Shown piece by piece: positions 1-8,809 of a stretch of 33,779 nucleotides of DNA. Position numbers and translations under genes: made by a program. Source of the stretch: Nemertoderma westbladi. Taxonomy: Eukaryota; Xenacoelomorpha; Nemertodermatida; Nemertodermatidae. Numbering within the stretch: position 1 is the stretch's first letter; each line of letters starts with the position of its first letter. The notes below the pieces were generated by a model. It did no database searches. It was not told the DNA's origin and saw nothing but the letters and a program-made list of their open reading frames with translations. The stretch is from NCBI GenBank assembly GCA_032718475.1, contig JAUCBJ010001636.1, positions 1 to 33,779 on the forward strand, written 5' to 3'.

Positions 1-236
1 GAGCTACCCAAAGAGGTGAGGTCTCTATAGGGGTGACTCCAACAGGCGGCGGCGGACTCGTGAGGGTCTGGGGCACGTTAAACCGTTGGTATAGTGCAGG
101 GGAGTTACTGAAGGCCCTCGTGTCTAGCGAACCATGAATTAACATGGTGCCGTGGTACCGTCTAGTCGGCCTGTTGCCGTACTGCCAGTCCTGTACACAG
201 TAGGGGTGGTGGCTTAGTGTGATCTGTGGTTTATGT
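1..236. other. Flank of RTE copy A, no gene seen
   Basis: No coding region is recognised. The last 14 bases (223-236) are the left copy of the target-site duplication of the adjacent retrotransposon, so this stretch was originally continuous with position 2305 onward. Confidence 0.5.
223..236. repeat. Target-site duplication, left copy, RTE copy A
   Basis: TCTGTGGTTTATGT occurs here and again at 2291-2304, exactly flanking the element. This fixes the element's borders at 237 and 2290. Confidence 0.85.
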
Positions 237-2290
237 ACTACTACTAGGATCGGCATGCTGCATTGCAGCTGCATTTTTAAGAATGCTGTGCCGGCTTATC
301 GACAAAATCGCACCGCCACAACTCCCTATCACCCATGACATTTGCTAGATCATCCGCATCTTCAAGGCCAGTGTCCTTTAAGATGCGTCTCAAGAAAGTC
401 ATGGGTTGTCCACCATGCTTATTCACTCCATGAGGCTGCCAAAGTACAAGATTATGCACTGGCTGGTCCTCACGGCGAAAGCAATGTCCTGCAAAGCGGA
501 GCCGATTTTGTTCTAGTGTCAAGCTTGGGGGAACCAATGAGACACCTCCAATGTTATATAGTGTCTGGTTGGAGATGTGTGCATTGTACTTGACACAATG
601 TACCCGGCGTAGCATTCTTGTGAATGTGCCATCCAGAGATTTGGTGTCCTCAGCAGTTAGAGCCCAGCATGGACTCCCGTAGAGGAGTACTGGAACTACT
701 GCTGCTCTAAATAATCGGACCTTAAGTTTCCGATTAATTCTAGGTGACTTCCAAATCCTGGAAAGCCTATTCAAGGCTGCCCATGCCTTTCCCTTACGTA
801 TTCGAAGGTCCTCACCTGACTTCCGGATCCATGATCCCAGGTAACAGAAGTCGTCCACATGCTCAAGCATACCATCCTTTGAGCTTATGCTCATCCGATC
901 AGAGACTTGCTGAGGACTTTCAAAGTTAACTGTCAGAATTTTGGTCTTTCTGGAGTTAATAAAAAGACCAACACTAGAAGCAGCATGTTCTAATGAGCTG
1001 AGGAGCCGCTGGGCTCCCTCTAATGATTCTGAGAGTACTCCTAAGTCATCAGCAAAGTCTAGATCAGTTAGGTACTTGGCAGGATTTCCTCGACTTCTGG
1101 AGCCAGTAGGTGGAGTTATCATCACCCCATCATCATTATGATGATCTAAGGACATGCGTAGAACATAGTCAACCACAATAATGAACAAGAATGGTGCAAG
1201 TGTGTCTCCTTGGAGGACGCCCCATAACACTTCAAATGGTTCTGTGTCACCGTCAACAGTAGACACAAATGTTGTTGAACCATCGTATACTGATCTGATT
1301 GCTGCAATAATTTCATCAGGAATCCCATATAATGAAAGTATGCTGAACATACGTGAGCGAGAGACTGAATCAAAGGCCTTGAAGAAGTCAACAAAGATAA
1401 CAGCCAGATGCCTGTCTTTCTTTTTTGATAACTCTTCAATTATCCTTCTAAGTGCCAAAATGGGCTCCATGGTCCCACGACCTTTACGGAACCCATTCTG
1501 ATTTCCACGTAGCAGTCTCTCAATGGGATCCCTGATGCGATTTAATAGAATTCTATTGTATAGTTTTGCAGCAATCGAGATCAATGAGATTCCCCGAAAA
1601 GAGCCATAGAGTGTTAGGTTGCCTTTCTTGGGAACTGGCACCAACTTATTTGTTTTCATTTCTTGTGGGACTCTTGTTGTACGGTACATGTCTACTATGA
1701 TGGGATAGATGAGCTTTAAACACTCAGGTATTTTAAAGACCTCAGGGGGAACACCATCTACTCCACTGGCACGATTGGTCTTAATGCTCTTTGCAGCAGC
1801 ATTCACTTCTGCAAAGGAGATATCGCCAATGGGAATATCTGGGAGTACAGACTCAGACACTTTTACTTCTATAAAGTTATCAGGCAATACCCTGTCATTA
1901 TTGAGGAGCTTTTCAAAGTGGGCTTTCCAACCATTGAGGCGATCGGCTGGTGATTCAGCCTTAACCTTGGTGGTTGGTTGGCTTTTCCGCCCAGTAAGCA
2001 GATTGATCGATTTCCATGCCTGGGATGATTGCCTGCTGTCGTCAGCATCATTGATGGCATCAACCTGTTGGTTTATTAGCTCCTGTAGATTAACAGAGTA
2101 CTGCCTGTTCAGGGACCTAGATGCAGCTTTAACTGCATTCTTGGCCGCTGTAGTCTGTTTGAGTCGGGACTCTTTCTGCGCCTTATGAAGGTCATTTCGG
2201 CACTTCTGAATTTTGTTGTCAGTCCAGGGGGCCCTTTTCCTGTTTCGAGGGTATACAGGAACTGTTTCTGCAGCTGCTAACTTAACTGCT
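237..2290 (-). mobile_element. RTE-like non-LTR retrotransposon, copy A, 5' truncated
   Basis: A minus-strand non-LTR element bounded by a 14-bp direct duplication. Its 3' end (237-250) carries a short CTA/TAG microsatellite tail in place of poly(A), as is usual in RTE-type elements. It is 5' truncated: the reading frame is open to the border at 2290, but the endonuclease that normally precedes the reverse transcriptase is absent. It is nearly identical to copy C (29596-31168), with only a handful of amino-acid differences, so both are recent copies of one family. RTE is the best clade guess from the reverse transcriptase and C-terminal style; a phylogeny would be needed to settle it. Confidence 0.85.
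277..2289 (-). CDS. Reverse transcriptase ORF of RTE copy A (N-terminus missing)
   Basis: Encodes the reverse transcriptase that copies the element RNA at a nicked target. The frame is open from the truncation border near 2289 to a TAA at 277-279, about 670 codons. Before the RT domain is a basic, helix-rich linker (1888-2289). Counting residues from the TTG codon at 1887, RT motif A has its Asp at residue 167 in IFVDFFKAFD, the GVLQGDTLAPFLF motif follows near residue 225, and the catalytic FADD box is at 278-281. The C-terminal part has the family signature FAGHCFRRED and ends in GDRELWR. No stop or frameshift is seen. There is no native start codon because the 5' part, including the endonuclease, was lost on insertion. 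It is unlikely to be translated from its own promoter but could be a read-through product. Confidence 0.85.
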   Translation of the reverse strand, partial: AVKLAAAETVPVYPRNRKRAPWTDNKIQKCRNDLHKAQKESRLKQTTAAKNAVKAASRSLNRQYSVNLQELINQQVDAINDADDSRQSSQAWKSINLLTGRKSQPTTKVKAESPADRLNGWKAHFEKLLNNDRVLPDNFIEVKVSESVLPDIPIGDISFAEVNAAAKSIKTNRASGVDGVPPEVFKIPECLKLIYPIIVDMYRTTRVPQEMKTNKLVPVPKKGNLTLYGSFRGISLISIAAKLYNRILLNRIRDPIERLLRGNQNGFRKGRGTMEPILALRRIIEELSKKKDRHLAVIFVDFFKAFDSVSRSRMFSILSLYGIPDEIIAAIRSVYDGSTTFVSTVDGDTEPFEVLWGVLQGDTLAPFLFIIVVDYVLRMSLDHHNDDGVMITPPTGSRSRGNPAKYLTDLDFADDLGVLSESLEGAQRLLSSLEHAASSVGLFINSRKTKILTVNFESPQQVSDRMSISSKDGMLEHVDDFCYLGSWIRKSGEDLRIRKGKAWAALNRLSRIWKSPRINRKLKVRLFRAAVVPVLLYGSPCWALTAEDTKSLDGTFTRMLRRVHCVKYNAHISNQTLYNIGGVSLVPPSLTLEQNRLRFAGHCFRREDQPVHNLVLWQPHGVNKHGGQPMTFLRRILKDTGLEDADDLANVMGDRELWRCDFVDKPAQHS

Positions 2291-2304
2291 TCTGTGGTTT
2301 ATGT
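2291..2304. repeat. Target-site duplication, right copy, RTE copy A
   Basis: Second copy of TCTGTGGTTTATGT (see 223-236). Confidence 0.85.
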
Positions 2305-3283
2305 GGTCTATGTGGTAGGTCTATGTTTGGTATGTATGAGTTGACTAGACTCTTTACTGTCTCCGATCGGTTGCCAAAACGTGTTTTTTCCCAGGGTAGC
2401 ACTATTGGAATGGAGGTGTTGCATCGGAATGGACAGGTTTCTGATGATTCTGTTGGTACTACTATTGGAATGGAGGTGGCACCCGGAATATCGGCTGCAA
2501 GGAGGGGTTGGTGTTGTAGTGTGGTCCGAGTGAATGATACTCTGGAATCTGTGGTTTGTGTGTGTACGTGGTATACGTGAGTGTATGTATGGCCACTGCG
2601 AGTGAGTATGGGAACCCTTGCCGGTTGGTCCAGACGCCGCTGGTTATTAGTAGGACCATATTTTACTGCGCCCCAGCATACTTTGTGCACACAAAGTTAT
2701 TTTACCCTGTCGGTAAAATAAAGTACTCTCGACTTTTTATTAGTCGATACAATTTTGTCCCCTCTGATTTTGTCACCGATTTTGTCTTCCCCGATTATGT
2801 CCTCTGTGTGTGTGTGGTATGCGTCAGATTTTGTGTTTACCGTAGTGTACTTGATATTGTGAACATCTATTGAGTACACGTGTACAGTGACTGGTAAGTG
2901 GTTACTTGTTCCTAGCTTTCGAGCTAGTCAGTATTGTTTGCGGAACCGACTTCCCCTCAATACTGCCGGCGAGGCGGGTGAAAACGTGTCAAAATTCCAT
3001 GTTGGGTAGCGCAAGCCCACTTGGGACAAGACCGTCGGTTTGGCTCAAGGGCGACCTTGATGCTCGATCGCTATCGACTGGTCCACCCGTCGGTTGACTC
3101 TCTGAGTTGGCTCAATGTACAGTCAGGCCACAGTAAGTTGACAGTAGGCGAACTTTGTGTAATTCGGCTACACACGACGAGCTGTGCCGGTGTGATCGGG
3201 GGATTGAAAATTGAACCCGGGAAGCATCGGGCTACCCTCCGGCCCGGTCTGATAAAAACGGAGTCGGACTGGCCCCAAGGGTA
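2305..3283. other. Non-coding leader of the BEL-like fragment
   Basis: No convincing gene. It contains a 60-bp-period duplication (ACTATTGGAATGGAGGT at 2401 and 2461), short GATTTTGTC repeats around 2765-2800, and an AATAAA-containing patch near 2717. The position suggests an LTR or leader of the BEL/Pao fragment that follows, but no second LTR copy was found downstream. The reading frame of the next gene is already open a little upstream of 3284. Confidence 0.4.
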
Positions 3284-4375
3284 GTGGAAAAGCGTCCGCC
3301 TCGTGGGTGCGCCTCGGGGAGGAGCCCAGAAGGACGTAAGCGCCCCCTAACTACTTCTGACAGACAACCATCTTGGAAAGCGCCACCTTCCAATGTAGGA
3401 ATCCGAGAATTTCCTGTAGTCCAGGTAAGGGTCCACGGACCTAAAAGGAGTTATGTAGTGAACGCCCTCCTTGACTCCGGTAGTACAGGAACATTCATCG
3501 ACAAAGAACTAGCCGAAGACATCTTTGCTGGACAACCCAAGTTCCGAACTAAGCTAAACATGTCAGGAATTATGCAGGTTTGGAAATCTACAGTAATCGC
3601 GGATTATTATGTAGGTGCGTTGTCCACCCCCCAGGATGAACTAGGAGAACACAGCATAAGGTCAGTAAAAATGGTAGCGATAAAGAACTTCGCGACCAGC
3701 CAAGAGGAACCTTATAACTGGGATGAGGACGATTTCACCCAGCAGCTTGAAATACCTAGATTCAACACCGATTACCCTGGAGTCCAAATACTCATCGGTC
3801 AAAATGCGCATGAAGCGCTCGAGACATTGGAGAAACGGCCTGCTCAACCGCAACCACTACAAGTCTATGCGGGAAGAACTAGAGTAGGTTGGTACTTTAC
3901 TGGCCCTTCTCGTAGAACTCTAATAGAAAGATTACCAAAAGAACAGGTATATCAATTAAGTGAACGGGAAGTGGAGAGCAGTGAAGTTGACGACCCAACT
4001 GAGGGAACACCATACTCCTCAGATAATGACGACATCAACTCCAATGTAGATCAATGGAGACATTGCCCCGAGACGATCAATCTAGCCGACATCGCCTCCA
4101 GAGGAGCAACTCCTCAAGAACTGACAGATACTCCAGACTGGTTAGGTGGACCCGACTTCCTAAGTAAAGAAGATGAATGGCCTCCTCAGCTTATCCCGGT
4201 GAAGATTAGACAGGCCAAGGGAGCGGAGAAAGTAACACAACCACTCAATCGCCCAGCTGGTCGTTTATGTTTACCGGAAAGAGACCGAAAACTGTCCGGA
4301 AACTATGGAAGGCAAGATACTCTTCCCACGACCACCTCCCTAATCCAACAAATATCTAGGGACTCCATAACGTAA
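3284..4375 (+). CDS. BEL/Pao-derived ORF: protease region fused to post-RNase H region
   Basis: A 363-codon open frame from a deleted BEL/Pao retrotransposon. Residues 40-215 match the DUF1758-type retropepsin region: NALLDSGSTGTFID has the catalytic Asp-Ser-Gly at 64-66. An acidic, Ser/Asp-rich stretch follows (228-254). At about residue 258 the sequence jumps to WRHCPETINLADIASRGATP and DWLGGPDFL, which in BEL elements lie at the end of RNase H just before integrase. The reverse transcriptase, RNase H core and integrase are therefore missing, with the join near 4045-4055. The frame starts at a GTG and is open upstream without an ATG, so the true start is unknown. It may be a dead relic, a non-autonomous derivative or a co-opted protease; the sequence does not decide. 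Confidence 0.75.
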   Translation: MEKRPPRGCASGRSPEGRKRPLTTSDRQPSWKAPPSNVGIREFPVVQVRVHGPKRSYVVNALLDSGSTGTFIDKELAEDIFAGQPKFRTKLNMSGIMQVWKSTVIADYYVGALSTPQDELGEHSIRSVKMVAIKNFATSQEEPYNWDEDDFTQQLEIPRFNTDYPGVQILIGQNAHEALETLEKRPAQPQPLQVYAGRTRVGWYFTGPSRRTLIERLPKEQVYQLSEREVESSEVDDPTEGTPYSSDNDDINSNVDQWRHCPETINLADIASRGATPQELTDTPDWLGGPDFLSKEDEWPPQLIPVKIRQAKGAEKVTQPLNRPAGRLCLPERDRKLSGNYGRQDTLPTTTSLIQQISRDSIT

Positions 4376-5853
4376 CAACATACGGAGTGGGTGTGTGACT
4401 ATATTATTTTATATTTATTTGTATTATTTTATATTTATGTATGTATTATTATGTAATTTTATTATAATCGTTTTATTTAATTTTGTAGCATGTTATTTTA
4501 GCGATTATTTAGTAGATTAGTGCAATATATTCGCATTTATTACGTAATTACTTATATTATATATTTAGTGCGACGGCGAGAAACAATTCTTTTTCTCTTT
4601 CCTTACTGTCCGTATTACATTATAAATACGTAACTACAGTAAGATGAAATCTCCGTACTTATTAAAGTACAATAAAGCCACTACTATATTCAAGTATTAT
4701 TGGTAGGCAGAGTATTAGGAATGCAAAGTTCAGATCCTCGTGTCTCGGCTAAACCAAGCTCTGGGTAGACCTTGGAAACGACTTGCCTCTTCACACTGAC
4801 ATTGCTTCGTGCGATATTGCTCTCATACCGTATATTAAATAATACATATAGTAGCGTGATGTCCCTTTAACAGTAGCGTAAAACGCAAAATAAATCTGTT
4901 AAACCCTTTGACCATCTGCAATTCTAGTCGATTAAGATATCGTAGCACTTACCGATACTCTTAAAAGACAATTTTCATAGAATTAAGGATCCTATGTCCC
5001 CAGACCTGCTCTGGAATCAAATTGTGTCAATTGTACTATCAAATAATAAAATTTCAGGGAATAAATTTAAATTCATATTTTAATGAATTTAATAAATTGT
5101 CATTCTGTGCAATTTATAACATTCCCAAAATCCCATTAATTAATAGATCACGGGAGCGGAGATTCATCCTATTAAGTGTGTTAGAGTGTGAGAATCTCCC
5201 ATGTATGAGTCAATAGCCGATAAAATTTATAAAATCATATATAAATGAGATATTGGACCATTAAAGAATTACTATTAAATAGCATCCCAGATCTGTATGC
5301 ATGAGAATTACCCTAATTCTACCGCCAGCTTTCCATAATGTCACCATGGCAACAACCACGCTAGAATTAGAAGCGAGTTAACAGAACAATAAAAAGCTTG
5401 CTCATTGAATAGCATACGGAATAAATAGCACACCGCTAGTATCCAAGGATACATAATAACAACGTGACATTCTGGAAGGCACTTGACTAACGGACAAATG
5501 ACCCGAATGTGTGATAGAATGTGTACCATTTGTGACAGTTACGTGGAATTTGTGCGTTTGTAGGTGAATGTTACTACTAAGGTGTGTTTACAGTAGCGAG
5601 TCGCAATTGTGAAAGTAACCCTAACTCTCCAGTAAGAACCTGAAGTATATCTAAGCCTTTGGGACGGACGGTGGAGTGGCTCGTGCTGGTTGTTGTAGTC
5701 GTTGTGCAGCTACGACGTTGGCGATAGGCACATCGGCGAAAGTACACCAGCGCTGAGGATCTCGCACTGTCCGGGGGCAGAGAGGGGTAGGCAGCGACGC
5801 CCGCTCGCCTAAATATAAACTCATTATAATATGGATAAACTTATATAGCAGAT
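4376..5853. other. Long non-coding stretch, AT-rich then GC-rich
   Basis: No gene or RNA gene is supported. 4400-4700 is strongly AT-rich with runs of TTATTTTATATTTAT type. TATAAATA at 4620 and AATAAA near 4670 could belong to a retroelement LTR but have no repeat partner. 5640-5815 is distinctly GC- and CpG-rich and leads into TATA-like sequence at 5811-5840 just before the broken gene at 5854, so it may be the remains of that gene's promoter. Confidence 0.4.
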
Positions 5854-7372
5854 ATGATTGAGTTGATAGATGATGATCTTGGTATCAGGGAGCGATATAC
5901 TCTACCTTTACAAGCGTTTGTTGATAGCTTGATACGCGGCGACGCTGGTCCAACTACTACGGAGGACGATGGTCGTTATATCTAACCGCCAATCTCCCGG
6001 GAGCAACTTGCGCGTGGGTTGGACTGTAGAAAATTTACCGCTCGCTATACGCATCGTAATGGTATGTATATGGACTTCTTAACTACTGGTCATCCTATCG
6101 ACCTACACGATACGAACGATATAGACACCAAAAGGGAAATGGTTTTATTTAAATATCATACCCAGCGGAAGCGGAACGATAAAATGAGACTCGAACACGA
6201 AAATTCTATTCGAAACCGACTCGAAAGTGAAGATGTTGAAGAGCCGGATAAACGCAGCGACTTCACCAAAATATCTGGAATTCTTGAGAGAAGCCTATCT
6301 TGATATTACCAGTCAACAGAACCTAGAGACTCGATATCCTCAAGGTATACATCATGACCGCATGGTAGAACTCAAACAGCTCTATTCCACTATGATGTAT
6401 CTTACCGTCGATCGACCGCTACCTGTTGTACCGGATAGCTTCGAACGGATGGAGGAATATTGTAAGCTGGAGAAAGATCACTCGCGTTTCCCCTATAAGA
6501 CGTGCGTCTTTGGTATTATTGAGATGAATGCCCTAGACCCAACCAACAAACGGAAAGATATAAACATCCGCGGAGACGTTGCACTAAACACGGTTTTACT
6601 CGCTATACTTACGGGAGTTTCGAGCGAAACTTGTTCGATGTATCACCTACGCTCGCTCGGCTCAAACGATCCTTAAATAAACCTATGATCAGAGTTCCGG
6701 AATACTCGATCAGACCTCCTCATTCCCTAGTGAGACCTCAAGCTCTTGATCTTAATAGTATGACGGATCCTCCTGAACTGTATTCATTGTTTAAAGATCT
6801 AGTGTTACCCGAGCAATTAGTCGGTGGCACTCCGGTTGTGGGCTCCCTAAATATCCGCCCATCTTACCTGGCCGGATTGGGGCACGGACACCTGATATCG
6901 CCATTCAACCGTATAATCGTAATCGTCCCCGTTTAACACGATACAACCGTCATCAAGGTGGAGGAGAGCGTTGTACGAAACGAGTTAAACGCTATTCTAC
7001 AAAGATCAGAAAAGAAACCTACGTTTGTTCAGATAAACTTAAATTATAACGGCAAGTCCAAGCGGTAAACGGATTGGCTTTATCCCAGTTCGATTGGGAA
7101 ATCCCGAATCTCTAAGACGATATTGAGCTTGGATGACCCTATTCTCGGCGAGAGTTTGGACGAACGTATCCAACGATGAGCGGAGGAAAATCAGCTCGAG
7201 GAGAAGCATATCGAAACGGCGGATACCCCGACCATAATCCTACACCTTATGATGCAATCACATTGCACCCAGGAGTTATGGCCCTCCTAGTAAAGTGGCT
7301 CCCCCCAAAGAGAAAAGGACTCTTGCTAGCTTTAAAAAACTGCGTAAACGCCGTCCACGCAAGACAGACTAA
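5854..7372 (+). pseudogene. Unrecognised gene broken by a stop and frameshifts
   Basis: A protein-coding relic of unknown family. The first frame starts at ATG 5854, hits an in-frame TAA at 5983-5985, and continues in the same frame to about 6275. Coding character then moves to frame 2 (about 6260-6620), back to frame 1 (about 6610-6880), and to frame 3 (about 6885-7049). Weaker frame-2 coding continues to a TAA at 7370-7372. The first two segments are charged and helix-rich. The third has Pro/Leu-rich segments such as VPEYSIRPPHSLVRP. The fourth is Asn/Arg-rich (YNRNRPRLTRYNR). The end is a Lys/Arg-rich tail (KKLRKRRPRK) that could bind nucleic acid or act as a nuclear signal. Its base composition is more balanced and CpG-rich than the AT-rich surroundings, which suggests it arrived from elsewhere. 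It could derive from a DNA virus or a large DNA transposon, but no diagnostic motif was recognised. Confidence 0.5.
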
Positions 7373-8000
7373 CTGTTTAGAGTATTTTTATATTTTAGAA
7401 ACTGTGATTTTTTATATTTTATAGAATTAAATCCCATTTTCTGGGAGCGGTGTAAAAGCTTTTGCGGGATATAACTGGCCCATTTGCTTCGCAATCCAGT
7501 TTCCCTTAATGCGCTCAAATACTCTAAAGAAAAACTCCCTAACTCAAAGGATGAAAGCTACCGGCTGATTGGCTGATTTGCCTAGCGACGGCCTCTTTGT
7601 TGGGTTCGATCAACCAACCAGAGCAAGGTCAACCAAGCAGAGCGATTCAGCCTTATGTTGGCTAAATCAATGTAATTGGCTGCAAAGGCTAGGGTGGTTT
7701 GGCATTTTAGACGATTTGGAACCTGTGGAATATGGAACTCTGCCAATGAGAGCTTTTCCTTTCTGTGTTGAAATCTACCTGCAGCAGCTCACAGGGTTCA
7801 GTGTGTTGGTTTTCCTGATGCCATGAACATCGGCCATGGAATTATTCTGAATTATTCCAACATTAGAACGTCTTTAATTATAAGATCACATAACTGTTAC
7901 CGGTACATGACCAGCACTGGACAGCGTGAGGACCGGTACGGTACCTGCTGCTGTATTGCACATTATTTACTGCTATTTGCTGTTTGTTATTAAATGTATC
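7373..8000. other. Intergenic, no gene seen
   Basis: Nothing convincing. An 85-codon frame at 7569-7826 has no recognisable motif. The target of the BEL/Pao insertion lies at the end (ATTCG, 8001-8005). Confidence 0.4.
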
Positions 8001-8005
8001 ATTCG
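8001..8005. repeat. Target-site duplication ATTCG, left copy
   Basis: ATTCG directly abuts the LTR here and recurs at 15167-15171 after the other LTR. Five bases is within the usual range for BEL/Pao integrases. Confidence 0.9.
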
Positions 8006-8430
8006 TGTCATAGAAGTAACGTATGTAAGCCCAAGTTATTGCCGCTCTCCATGAATTGAAAATGAATTGAAAGATGACTTTAATTGATTATATTAACTTA
8101 AGAATAATCTACTGTACTAAACATGTAATAAGCCCCTACTGTATGTACAGTGACAGAGCTTGGAAAAGAGTGAGTGCATTCTGCCAAACCTGGCAAAGCC
8201 TTTTTATCTGTAGTATTCACATAGGCATCAACATGACCTTAATTAATTGTTAATTAACGGTCTGATATTGAATGTTGTGGTGTACAGAATGTGGAGTTGT
8301 CACTATACAAACAGTATTACATAAGGGTGACGACACATTGTGCACGGTTAACAATTTAAATGATATTAAATTAATTACAACACCCGTCCACCGCAATATT
8401 GTATGACGTCACATATTGGTTGTCATGACA
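8006..8430 (-). repeat. 3' LTR of the BEL/Pao element
   Basis: 425 bp; by direct reading the same sequence as 14742-15166. In coding orientation it begins with the palindrome TGTCATGACA (8421-8430) and ends CTTCTATGACA (from 8016 to 8006). Confidence 0.95.
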
Positions 8431-8444
8431 GTCCCCCTTGAAAG
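8431..8444 (-). other. Polypurine tract
   Basis: On the minus strand this reads CTTTCAAGGGGGAC and abuts the 3' LTR. This is the expected place for the RNase H-resistant purine primer of plus-strand DNA synthesis. Confidence 0.7.
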
Positions 8445-8809
8445 ATAATGTTTTGCATTATTTTCAATGACAACTTTTACATAACACCGTCTAATTATGA
8501 ATACAATACCAACTACTGTATTTATGCTTTAAATTCAAAAATAATTGAGGTATTTATTGCACACAGTAGGTCAAATTGATATTAACCTAATAGGGTTAAG
8601 GGTAAGATAAATACGTATATATATAAGATAAAGACATATAGATATAAACATTCGAAAAAGGAATATATAAATAATTATACATGCTAACAATCAAAAAAGG
8701 AAACAATCAATGAGACACTTTTATAATTGTACTGTTACTGTTCTGGGATTAAGTTTGACTTGTTCTATGTGATTGGAGAATATGATAATAGTTCCATTTA
8801 ATTATCAGT
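8445..8809. other. 3' untranslated part of the BEL/Pao element
   Basis: Between the gag-pol stop (8810-8812) and the polypurine tract. AT-rich (for example TATATATAAGATAAAG near 8618), no ORF. Confidence 0.7.

Noticed and set aside
4699-4740. tRNA-like A and B boxes (TTGGTAGGCAGAG, AAGTTCAGATCCT)
   Set aside because: The boxes are too close together and no cloverleaf could be drawn.
2305-5300. Pair of LTRs around the deleted BEL ORF
   Set aside because: No repeated block on the two sides was found by reading, so LTRs are not annotated.
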